DNA of 64,000 bases from UKL13-2 sp044229235 (lineage in GTDB: Bacteria > Pseudomonadota > Gammaproteobacteria > Burkholderiales > Usitatibacteraceae). The notes below the pieces were generated by a model. The model saw nothing but the letters and a program-made list of their open reading frames with translations, did no database searches and was not told the origin of the DNA. The translations under genes were made by a program, and so were the position numbers. The first letter of the stretch is position 1. Each line of letters begins with the position of its first letter. Positions 33,917 to 41,755 of this stretch are shown piece by piece. The DNA lies in the NCBI GenBank assembly GCA_044229235.1, contig JBGATH010000002.1:62001-126000 (forward strand). Direction: 5' to 3'.

Positions 33917-34525
33917 TCAGCTGTTCGGCTTGGCGGGCGGCGTGGTCACCGGCCGGCGGTAAACCTTGGGCGCGCTGGTGCTGGGTTCGGCGGGCGGCGA
34001 ATACTGCGACGAGTCCGGCGATGAGGAATCACGCGCGTTGCGATCGCGGCGCTCGCGTATCGCCCGCTCCTCATCCTCGCGTTCCTGCAGGAAGCGCCGC
34101 TGCCGTTCCACGTCCTGCTGGGCACGGTTGCGGTTCATTTCCTCTTCGCTCTGCTGTTGCTGGTCCGCGGCACGGCGCAGGCGTTCATCGGCGTACTGGC
34201 TGCCGTCTGGCCGCGCCGGACGCTCGCCCTCGACAAACTGCTTGGTCTTCTGGTCGGCCGCGCGCAATTCGATGTCCGCCTGCCGCTGTTTGTCCTCGGC
34301 CTCGCGTATCGCGGCGATTTCTTCCTGCGTGTACTGCAGCTCCCGCTTGCGCCGCGCCTCGGCTTCGGCCAGCCGCTTCTTCTCGGCCTGCTCTTCCGCC
34401 ACCCGCTCGCGCTCGGCCTGCTCGATTTTCTGCTGCCGGTCGACGTACCAGTACGTTCCGGCAAAGGTGATGGCAAGAAAAGCGGCAACGACCCAGGTGA
34501 GCGGCTGGCGAAGCAAGGCAGGCAT
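33917..34525 (-). CDS. Membrane-anchored charged coiled-coil protein
   Basis: A 202-residue protein. One N-terminal membrane helix (LTWVVAAFLAITFAGTYWYV) is followed by about 130 residues that are almost entirely Glu, Arg, Lys, Gln and Ala, predicted to form a long coiled coil, and a Ser/Pro/Thr-rich C-terminal tail. The composition resembles TolA-like or DUF4124-like spacer proteins but no domain is recognisable. It precedes the exported methyltransferase gene's stop by about 30 bases on the same strand. Confidence 0.6.
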   Translation of the reverse strand: MPALLRQPLTWVVAAFLAITFAGTYWYVDRQQKIEQAERERVAEEQAEKKRLAEAEARRKRELQYTQEEIAAIREAEDKQRQADIELRAADQKTKQFVEGERPARPDGSQYADERLRRAADQQQQSEEEMNRNRAQQDVERQRRFLQEREDEERAIRERRDRNARDSSSPDSSQYSPPAEPSTSAPKVYRRPVTTPPAKPNS

Positions 34526-34555
34526 CGGCGTTCCGAAGTGCGGGAAAGTTCTACT

Positions 34556-35356
<801 letters not shown>

Positions 35357-35677
35357 TGGGTTTCTCCTCGAAAAGACCGGTTGGACGCCGGTGAACTGAT
35401 TTGGTTGCCTGCGCGCAAGGCCAATTGCGTGTCGGTCTGTGACCGGCCACGAATTTCCCGCGCCGCAGCGTGCAGGGTCGTATTCTCCCACTGTTTTCGC
35501 GGTGGCCGCCCGGGCGGGAAATCATTCATACGCCATTCGGTCATCTGTGCCATAGTGGGCCGACTATTGGTATCGGACATTGAACCGACCGGCGCTTCGC
35601 GCGCCCCGGCGATACCTCACCCCGGTGTACTCACGTTGTCGACGGCACACCCCTCTGGATCACTCCAAGGAGCCGTC
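35357..35677. other. Divergent intergenic region
   Basis: It separates the minus-strand methyltransferase from the plus-strand small membrane protein. I see no gene and no repeat family member in it; it should hold two divergent promoters, neither of which I can point to with confidence. Confidence 0.35.
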
Positions 35678-35848
35678 ATGGGTTCGTCCTTTCTCATTTC
35701 CATCGTTCTTGTCACACTGTTCATCGCCGCGCTGCCGATGTGGAAGTACAGCCGCATCTGGGGCGGCGGCTACATGCCTTGCGGCTTTCTCGGCTTCATC
35801 ATGGCCGCGCACTTTTACACGATCCTGTTCGTCAAGACGTCCCCCTAG
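35678..35848 (+). CDS. Small membrane protein (DUF3309-like)
   Basis: A 56-residue protein with two hydrophobic stretches separated by ALPMWKYSRIWGGGYMPCG. The LP-x-W-x-YSR-x-WG pattern recalls DUF3309 proteins, small membrane proteins of unknown role. AAGGAG lies seven bases upstream of the ATG, a strong ribosome binding site, which supports a real gene despite its size. Confidence 0.6.
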   Translation: MGSSFLISIVLVTLFIAALPMWKYSRIWGGGYMPCGFLGFIMAAHFYTILFVKTSP

Positions 35849-35878
35849 AAACTTACGCCGAACCCGCCGGGGATTTGC

Positions 35879-35920
35879 TTGACAAGTTTTTTTGTGTGTC
35901 GTATTTTACCATTTGGTTAA
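35879..35920 (+). promoter_or_regulatory. Sigma70 promoter and operator-like dyad of the ArsR operon
   Basis: TTGACA at 35879-35884 and TATTTT at 35902-35907 are spaced by exactly 17 bases. Directly downstream, taccatttggttaa contains the dyad ACCA-TT-TGGT, a plausible ArsR operator covering the transcription start. The coding region starts about 25 bases later. Confidence 0.75.
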
Positions 35921-35938
35921 CTACGAACAGGCCCCAAC

Positions 35939-36322
35939 TTGCCAACCCCTGCTGCCGGCGATGCCCTCAGTTCCACCTTCGCCGCGCTGGCCGATCCGAC
36001 GCGGCGCGCGATCCTGTCGCGCCTGGCGATGGGTGAAACCACCGTCACGCAACTGGCCGAGCCGTTCGCCATGACGCTGCCGGCTATCACCAAACACCTG
36101 AAGGTGCTGGAGCGCGCCGGCCTCATCTCACGCAGCCGCGACGCGCAGTGGCGCCCCTGCAAGCTGGAGCCGGCACCGCTGAAGGACGCCGACGCGTGGA
36201 TCGAGCAATACCGCCAGCTGTGGGAAGCGCGCTTTGACCGGCTCGAGGAATACCTGCGCGGCATGCAACAAGCCGAACAACGCCACGCACCCAAGGAGAA
36301 AAAGCATGCCCGCAAAAAATGA
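35939..36322 (+). CDS. ArsR family transcriptional regulator
   Basis: A 127-residue repressor. STFAALADPTRRAILSRLAMG is the N-terminal helix pair, and TVTQLAEPFAMTLPAITKHLKVLERAGLI is the winged helix-turn-helix. SRSRDAQWRPCKLEPAPL matches the subgroup (SdpR-like) that regulates SRPBCC-domain proteins; no metal-binding cysteines of the arsenic type are present. The only usable start is TTG 35939, downstream of a strong promoter. It overlaps the next gene by 17 bases. Confidence 0.85.
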   Translation: MPTPAAGDALSSTFAALADPTRRAILSRLAMGETTVTQLAEPFAMTLPAITKHLKVLERAGLISRSRDAQWRPCKLEPAPLKDADAWIEQYRQLWEARFDRLEEYLRGMQQAEQRHAPKEKKHARKK

Positions 36323-36770
36323 AGCCCTCGCACACAAGCTGACGATGTCGCGTCGGATCGCCGCGCCGCGCGAGCGCGTGTTTGCCGCCTGGACCGACCC
36401 TGCGCAATTGGTGCAATGGTGCTATCTGAGCGGCATGGACAATCGCCACACCGAGATCAATCCGGTGGCCGGCGGCAACTGGACCATCGCCGTAAAGAGC
36501 GCCGAAGGCATGGATATCCTGGTGAAGCGCGAGTACCGCGAAATCACGCCCCCCTCACGGCTGGTGTTCTACGAGCTGTGCAATGCCGGCGACAAGATCC
36601 TCCTCGACGGCGTGCACACAGTGACGTTCGCCGACGAGGGCGGCGCCACCCGCATCACTGTCACCGTCGAACTCGCCAACGGCTTTGATGCGGACAACCA
36701 GGGCGGCTGGAACTGGGGATGGAACGACCTGTGCGACCACCTCGACAAGTTCCTGGCGCAAGCGACCTGA
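36306..36770 (+). CDS. SRPBCC (AHSA1-like) domain protein
   Basis: A 154-residue single AHSA1/CalC-type domain. LTMSRRIAAPRERVFAAWTDPAQLVQW is the opening beta-strand and helix, and VKREYREITPPSRLVFYEL with TVTFADEGGATRITVTVEL forms the sheet around the ligand cavity. GGWNWGWNDLCDHLDKFLA is the closing C-terminal helix. Genes of this type often follow an ArsR regulator, as here. The ligand is unknown. AAGGAG precedes the start. Confidence 0.85.
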   Translation: MPAKNEALAHKLTMSRRIAAPRERVFAAWTDPAQLVQWCYLSGMDNRHTEINPVAGGNWTIAVKSAEGMDILVKREYREITPPSRLVFYELCNAGDKILLDGVHTVTFADEGGATRITVTVELANGFDADNQGGWNWGWNDLCDHLDKFLAQAT

Positions 36771-36916
36771 TGCTGTTTGAGTTCCTCTACCGCCGCCACC
36801 TGTCGGCAGCGAATCGCCGGCGCCCCGCTTCCACGCCTGCCGTACCAAGCCAGCTTCGGCTCTGGCAGCAGCGCCTGGATCGCCTTGCCGCTTACCTGAA
36901 TGGAGCAGCCCCATGA
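36770..36916 (+). CDS. Possible micro-ORF in the ArsR/SRPBCC operon
   Basis: A 48-residue frame that overlaps its upstream neighbour as TGATG and its downstream neighbour as ATGA. The end, LRLWQQRLDRLAAYLNG, resembles the C-terminal helix of the ArsR protein two genes upstream (LWEARFDRLEEYLRGM), so it may be a duplicated remnant of such a helix. It could equally be a coupling ORF. Confidence 0.45.
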   Translation: MLFEFLYRRHLSAANRRRPASTPAVPSQLRLWQQRLDRLAAYLNGAAP

Positions 36917-37899
36917 AATCCACCGCCACCACCAACGACGCCACGCGCGAAATCATCGTCAGCCGTCTGATCGACTTTCCGCGCGAACTGGTGTGGCAAG
37001 CGATGACCGATCCACAACATCTGCCGCACTGGTGGGGCCCCAACGGTTTCACCAACACCGTGCACGAAATCAGCGTCAAGCCCGGCGGCGTGTGGCGCTA
37101 CATGATGCACGGTCCGGATGGCACCGACTACCCGAACCGCATCGTCTATCGCGAACTGGTGAAGCCCGAGCGCATCGAGTACGACCATTTTGGCGAAGGC
37201 GAATGGGCCCACCACATCTTTCACCAGCGCATCACCCTGATCGCGGAAGGCAATGCCACGCGCGTCACGCTCCACCTGACCTTCAAGGGCCAGGAGGACT
37301 ACGAGAATTCCAGCCGCGGCGGCGCCATCGAGGGCGGCACCCAGACCCTGGGCAGGCTGGACGACTATGTGGCTTATCTCGCCGATCCACACAGCACGCC
37401 AATGTCAGCGCAGCTCAGCATCGACCGCATCGTGAATGCGCCGCGCGAGCTGGTGTGGAAAGCCTATACCGAGAGCGAGCGCCTGGCCCAGTGGTGGGGG
37501 CCGAAGGGCTTCATCATGCTTAGTTGCAGCGTCGACCTGCGGCCGGGCGGCCTGTTCCACTACGGCATGCGTTCACCGGACGGATTCGAGATGTGGGGCA
37601 AGTTCGTATTCCGCGAAATCAATCCACCGGGCAAGCTGGTGTTCGTGGTGTCGTTTTCGGACAAGCAGGGCGGCACCACCCGTCACTTCGCCAGCCCGAC
37701 CTGGCCGAAGGAAGTGCTCAACATCCTCACCCTGACCGAAGCCGGCAACCGGACCAAGATCGTCATGCGCGGCTATCCGGTCAACGCCACCGAGGAAGAG
37801 CGCAAGACCTTCGTGGCCGGCTTCGACTCGATGAAGATGGGCTTCGGCGGCACGCTGGCGCAACTCGAGGCCTACCTGGACCTCGCCAAAGGACAGTAG
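36913..37899 (+). CDS. Tandem SRPBCC (AHSA1) double-domain protein
   Basis: A 328-residue protein made of two AHSA1 domains. The first begins EIIVSRLIDFPRELVWQAMTDPQHLPHWWGP and the second LSIDRIVNAPRELVWKAYTESERLAQWWGP; both share LPHWWGP/LAQWWGP, a PGG turn (VKPGGVWRY and LRPGGLFHY) and a C-terminal helix. Most AHSA1 proteins have a single domain, so this is an internal duplication or gene fusion. It is the last gene of the ArsR-led operon. The ligand is unknown. Confidence 0.87.
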   Translation: MKSTATTNDATREIIVSRLIDFPRELVWQAMTDPQHLPHWWGPNGFTNTVHEISVKPGGVWRYMMHGPDGTDYPNRIVYRELVKPERIEYDHFGEGEWAHHIFHQRITLIAEGNATRVTLHLTFKGQEDYENSSRGGAIEGGTQTLGRLDDYVAYLADPHSTPMSAQLSIDRIVNAPRELVWKAYTESERLAQWWGPKGFIMLSCSVDLRPGGLFHYGMRSPDGFEMWGKFVFREINPPGKLVFVVSFSDKQGGTTRHFASPTWPKEVLNILTLTEAGNRTKIVMRGYPVNATEEERKTFVAGFDSMKMGFGGTLAQLEAYLDLAKGQ

Positions 37900-37911
37900 C
37901 CGTCGCGGTGA

Positions 37912-38613
37912 TCAGTCCCAGTTGCCGTCGATGATGGCGCGGGTTTCTTCTACCGCGACGCGCCACAGTTCATCCATGACGGCATCGGGCTTTTCGTAAA
38001 CGCCGGCGAAGTTGCCGTCGCCCAGATATTGGCGCGTCTGGGCCGGGTTCATCAGCTTGAGCCGGGCGTAGTCGACGGCGACGTGCGATCCCTGCGGCTG
38101 CTGCACGCCGGCAAGGCGCGTACTGCGGAAATTTTCCATCCACGAGGCATGCGAAGCCACCGGGTCGATGGCCATCACCTTGGCCCATGTCTTGGGTGCG
38201 TTCCACCAGTTGTGGAATTTCACTTTTGCATGCGGGTGATCGCCCATCCACTCGCCGAGATAATTACCGATGGGTGCATTACCGCCGTGACCGTTGACGA
38301 TGACGATGCGTTTGAAGCCGTGGGTGGCGAGGCTGTCGAGCACATCGCGCATCAGCGCGATCAGCGTTTCCAGCCGCAGCGTCACGGTGCCGGGGTACGC
38401 CATGAAGGTCGGCGTGTGGCCGAAGGGGATCACCGGAAACACCGGCACACCCAGCGGCTCGGCGGCATCCACTGCGACGTTCTCGGCGAGGATGGCATCG
38501 ACGGCGAGGCTGAGATATGCATGCTGCTCGGTGCAGCCGATCGGCACCACTGCTCGGTCGTCGCGGGTGAGGTACTGCTCGATCATCATCCAGTTGGTGT
38601 CGCGCACGCGCAT
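37912..38613 (-). CDS. Creatininase family amidohydrolase
   Basis: A 233-residue metal-dependent hydrolase. VVPIGCTEQHAYLSLAVDAI carries the E and H ligands of the first metal site, FPVIPFGHTPTFMAYPGTVTL the substrate loop, and IVNGHGGN the second signature. SHASWMENFRST follows, where creatininases and MftE-like enzymes have a metal-binding His/Glu. The family includes creatininases, peptide-cleaving MftE and pterin deformylases, so the substrate is uncertain. It is convergent with the SRPBCC operon, 12 bases apart. Confidence 0.87.
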   Translation of the reverse strand: MRVRDTNWMMIEQYLTRDDRAVVPIGCTEQHAYLSLAVDAILAENVAVDAAEPLGVPVFPVIPFGHTPTFMAYPGTVTLRLETLIALMRDVLDSLATHGFKRIVIVNGHGGNAPIGNYLGEWMGDHPHAKVKFHNWWNAPKTWAKVMAIDPVASHASWMENFRSTRLAGVQQPQGSHVAVDYARLKLMNPAQTRQYLGDGNFAGVYEKPDAVMDELWRVAVEETRAIIDGNWD

Positions 38614-38681
38614 GGTGTCTTGCCTCGCGGGAATTGGAAAGCGGCGACGCGAAGTTTACCTGCCGCGACGAAAGTCGGCGG

Positions 38682-39353
38682 TCAGCTCGGCAACTTATAC
38701 TCGCCGCCACGCGCCAGAGCCTGTTTGTAAGCCGGCCGCGCGTGGATACGCTCCAGGAATGCGCATAACTTCGGACGCGACTCGTCGAGCCCGCCGCGTG
38801 CCGCGGCCGCCTCCAGCGGAAAGCTCATCTGGATGTCGGCTGCACTGAAGGCGGCGCCGGCAAACCATGGCGACTTGGCCAGTACACCTTCCAGGTAATC
38901 GAGGTGGGTGACTATTTGCGGATCGATGAAGCCATCCTTGACGCGCCCGGTAATGGCGCGCACCACCGGTTTGGCGAAGAACGGCATGTCGGCGCCCTCG
39001 ACGCGATTGAACACGAGTTTCAGCAGCATCATCGGCATCAGCGAGCCTTCGGCATAGTGCAGCCAGTAGCTGTAGCGCACGCGCGCCGGCGTGCCGGGTT
39101 GCGGTGCCAGCGTGTTCGCGCCGTACCGGTCGGCCAGGTATTCGACGATGGCGCCAGATTCGGCCAGGGTGAGGCTGTCGTCGCTGATAACCGGTGATTT
39201 TCCCAGCGGGTGCACCGCGCGCAACTCGGCCGGCGCCAGCAGGGTTGCCGGGTCGCGCTGGTAGCGTTTGATCTCATACGGCAGGCCGAGCTCTTCGAGC
39301 AACCAGAGGATGCGCTGCGAGCGGGAATTGTTCAGGTGGTGGACGGTGATCAT
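38682..39353 (-). CDS. Glutathione S-transferase family protein
   Basis: A 223-residue GST. The N-terminal thioredoxin-like domain begins ITVHHLNNSRSQRILWLLEELGLPYEIKRYQ, with serine in SRSQ in the catalytic position, and contains GKSPVISDDSLTLAESGAIVEYL, the glutathione-binding P-V-I and E-S motif. The C-terminal helical domain starts at about residue 90. It probably detoxifies an electrophile; nothing nearby defines the substrate. No Shine-Dalgarno of note. Confidence 0.9.
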   Translation of the reverse strand: MITVHHLNNSRSQRILWLLEELGLPYEIKRYQRDPATLLAPAELRAVHPLGKSPVISDDSLTLAESGAIVEYLADRYGANTLAPQPGTPARVRYSYWLHYAEGSLMPMMLLKLVFNRVEGADMPFFAKPVVRAITGRVKDGFIDPQIVTHLDYLEGVLAKSPWFAGAAFSAADIQMSFPLEAAAARGGLDESRPKLCAFLERIHARPAYKQALARGGEYKLPS

Positions 39354-39628
39354 GGTCGGCTTGTTTCCCAGGTTTGACTGCCTCCTACGCCGGCAAACCG
39401 CTGCCGGATGTGCCGCGGCGGGTGCAGCTATAATTCATTCATGGTTCCTGCTCTCCCCGCGCTGTCTCACTGCGCGTCCCAACCGGTCATCGCGATTCGA
39501 ATTCGCCGCTGACCGGGTCGCGCGCGTCGATCCGGTCAGCCGGATCGCGTGCAGCCCACCGCACTCCCGATCCCACGCGCCGTTTTCCGTGCCGCCCTGG
39601 CCGCGGCTGTGCCATCGACTTCGGGATC
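39354..39628. other. Divergent intergenic region
   Basis: About 275 bases between the GST and ACT genes. I see no gene. It may contain both promoters; no clear terminator-antiterminator leader was recognised upstream of the ACT gene. Confidence 0.35.
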
Positions 39629-39892
39629 ATGACCATGAAACGCGACCTGCAATTGCAGCAGCAACAGATCTTCCTGTTGGAAAAAGACAGCGGCCTGCTC
39701 TGCCGCATTCTCGGGCTTTACGCCGCACGCGGCATCGACATCGATGAGTTGCAATTCGCACACGCCGCGCCGCAGACCATGGCGCTCACCATCAGCGCCA
39801 ACGCCGACGCCGAGACCTTGCGCATGCTGGTGGCAAAAGGGGCGTTGCTGGTGGGGGTGATCGAGGCGGCGGAGAGCTGGCGACAGCGGTAG
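39629..39892 (+). CDS. Small ACT-domain protein (IlvM-like)
   Basis: An 87-residue protein consisting of one ACT domain. QIFLLEKDSGLLCRILGLYAARGIDIDELQFAHA is the first beta-alpha-beta, close to the amino-acid-binding region of acetolactate synthase small subunits, and TMALTISANADAETLRMLVAKGALLVGVIE completes it. It could be a small regulatory subunit, but no large subunit is adjacent, so the partner and effector are unknown. ATG 39635 in frame is an alternative start. Confidence 0.72.
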   Translation: MTMKRDLQLQQQQIFLLEKDSGLLCRILGLYAARGIDIDELQFAHAAPQTMALTISANADAETLRMLVAKGALLVGVIEAAESWRQR

Positions 39893-39908
39893 CCCGCATC
39901 GGGCAGCC

Positions 39909-39972
39909 AAACCCCAGCATTCAAGCGGCTTTCCGGGCACTTTTACCCCAAGAGGCGCGCCAGTGTTGGAGA
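39909..39972. repeat. Family A palindromic intergenic repeat, copy 6
   Basis: A diverged copy with left arm aaaccccagcattcaagcgg, right arm ggcgcgccagtgttggaga, and the centre ccgggcacttttaccccaag shared with copy 3. It lies 16 bases after the ACT gene. Confidence 0.72.
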
Positions 39973-40021
39973 TGCGTGATTTCAGGCGGTTTGGTTGAGA
40001 CAGGCGGTTTAGTTGCTGCGA

Positions 40022-40380
40022 CCGGAAATCCCCCTCGATCCCCCTTTAGGAAAGGGGGAGGCACTTCCCGGTTGGCGCTGCATCGCCCGCACGCAACAAG
40101 AGGGGCGCGCTAGTGGTGATAAAAGGGGCGGCCCGGCGGACTGCTTGGGGCGCAGTGTTCCATTGTGGGCGAGGCGGAAATCCCCTCGATCCCCCTTTTG
40201 CAAAGGGGAGGAGCGTGGTCACATGCGCAGGTGCTGACTGCAGGCGATGCAGACGCCAACAGGAAGTCCCTTTCCCATTTGACGAAAGGGGAAGGAGCGG
40301 CGTCGCCCGCTCTGGTGTTGCCTTTAGGAGATGTGCAGCGCCAAACCGAAAGGCCCTTTTCCTAAAGGGGGATCGAGGGC
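40022..40380. repeat. Family C repeat element (interrupted by an IS)
   Basis: A non-coding element with long terminal inverted repeats. The left end reads GAAATCCCCCTCGATCCCCC then TTTAGGAAAGGGGG at 40025-40058. Further copies of the motif lie at 40176-40211 and 40264-40296. The right end is CCTAAAGGGGGATCGAGGG (40361-40379), continued after the IS by GGATTTC at 41703. Rejoined, the right end matches the left for about 29 bases. Confidence 0.75.
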
Positions 40381-40399
40381 ATCACTGTCCGGTTAAATT

Positions 40400-41553
40400 C
40401 CCTGAACAGATTCAGTTGTTTGCATGATGAGTCTTGGGTGATTTGCATCGCCGGCGGTAAGCGCTTGTTGCAGTGGCATTTTCTCGAACAAGGTGACCGA
40501 CAGAATCTGTAGCAATGTGTAGAGTTATATCCAGATTGAGTGCTTCGATGACAGCAACGAGGCCATAGACCGATACGGCGATCCAGATTTGCGACTTCAC
40601 TGCATTCTCCGATGTGCCGTAGAACTTCTTGATACGCAAATGCTGTCGGATCCATTTGAAGAACAGTTCCACCGCTACGCGCCAGGCCAGCGCGCAGATG
40701 GAGGCTGCTGGCAAGGCGAAGTTGTTGGTCAGAAACACCAAGGCTCGCCGGTCCCGGATCCTTGAAACGGATACGGCGCGCATGTCAGAGCGTCCTTGTG
40801 ACTGGTGGCACCGGTGAAGGCGATGGTTCGATCGCAGATGACGCCAGTGCCGCGAACGACCGGTGCCGAACAGACGCGCCGCCATCGGGTATTGGCCATG
40901 ACGCGCGTGACGAAGAAGGCTTGCGCCTGATGCAGTACGAACAGTCGCGCGAAATCCACGCAACCGCGATCCATGACGTAGATCGCACCGGCCTCCGGGA
41001 ATCGTGCGTCGAGCACGCTGACATCGCTGCCCTTGCCGTCGGTGATATGATGAGCTGGGAATGCTGCCTCGCAGGTCGAGCGGCAGCGTATGCATCTTTA
41101 CCGCGGACTTGGTCGAGCAAAACAGCGCCCAGGGAAACAGCGACAGACACAAATCGATCGTCGTCGAATCCAGAGTATAGGCCGTGTTCCAACTCGATGC
41201 CGCAGGGCTGTCTCCTGCATAGAGCTTGCGCGCCCGCCCAATCAGGCGCTGGGCGAACTCGGCATGAATGCGCCAATCGCGCGACTCGTTACACGTGGTC
41301 AAGGTGGCATCATGCGCCACAGGCTGCCGAATCCCCGCGGTATAGCTTGGTCGCTTGCGCCGACAGACAGGCCCTCGATATCGCGCAGGCTTTCTCGATA
41401 GGTCAACTGTGCAAACGCCATCACACGAAATTCGTTCGGCGCAGGAGAGCGTCATGCACGATGGTCGCCGCGATAACGTTCGACAAGGCGAGCAAATGTC
41501 GTCCAAGGTGCGTAATCCATGAGTTGGGCGAACAGGGCCTTGCCAACGTTCAT
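40400..41553 (-). pseudogene. IS4-family DDE transposase, frameshifted
   Basis: The reading starts at ATG 41553 (MNVGKALFAQLMDYAPWTTF) and stops after about 34 codons. Later parts appear in different frames: ESRDWRIHAEFAQRLIGRAR and LDSTTIDLCLSLFPWALF (first catalytic Asp), IYVMDRGCVDFARLFVLHQ (second Asp), and VELFFKWIRQHLRIK with FYGTSENAVKSQIW (Glu region). Catalytic residues are visible but at least three frame changes separate them, so no active enzyme can be made. Confidence 0.87.
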
Positions 41554-41640
41554 GGTGGGCTCCGGGCCAAAGTCCTGAAGATTGCCCGAACAACGCTTCA
41601 CCGTTCAAATCGACACCACCCTTCATCGCCTCAAACCCCG

Positions 41641-41657
41641 CGCCAGCGCTTGAGTTT
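41641..41657. repeat. Half-copy of the family A arm inside the IS end
   Basis: The 17 bases cgccagcgcttgagttt match the right arm of family A at all but one position, but no partner arm is present. They lie between the transposase start and the IS right end, so either the IS carries this sequence natively or it captured part of a family A repeat. Confidence 0.5.
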
Positions 41658-41755
41658 CAGCATTTCTAATCATGATTAACCGGACAGTAGTGGGATCGAG
41701 GGGGATTTCGGGCCGTCACATCCCGCCACCGCAGCAAGGCAGGCGACGATGGTCG

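Larger units (their letters stand above)
40380..41692 (-). mobile_element. IS4-family insertion sequence, decayed
   Basis: About 1.3 kb bounded by inverted ends CATCACTGTCCGGTTAA (left) and CACTACTGTCCGGTTAA (right, reversed). It is flanked by a direct repeat GGATCGAGGG (40370-40379 and 41693-41702; 11 bases if one further G is counted), which is the target duplication size of IS4-like elements. The only gene is a frameshifted transposase. The element inserted into the right terminal arm of a family C repeat. Confidence 0.88.

Noticed and set aside
40022..40380. The repeated CCCCTTT/AAAGGGG blocks as a CRISPR array
   Set aside because: Spacing and orientation alternate, units are palindromic with different lengths, and no cas genes are near.
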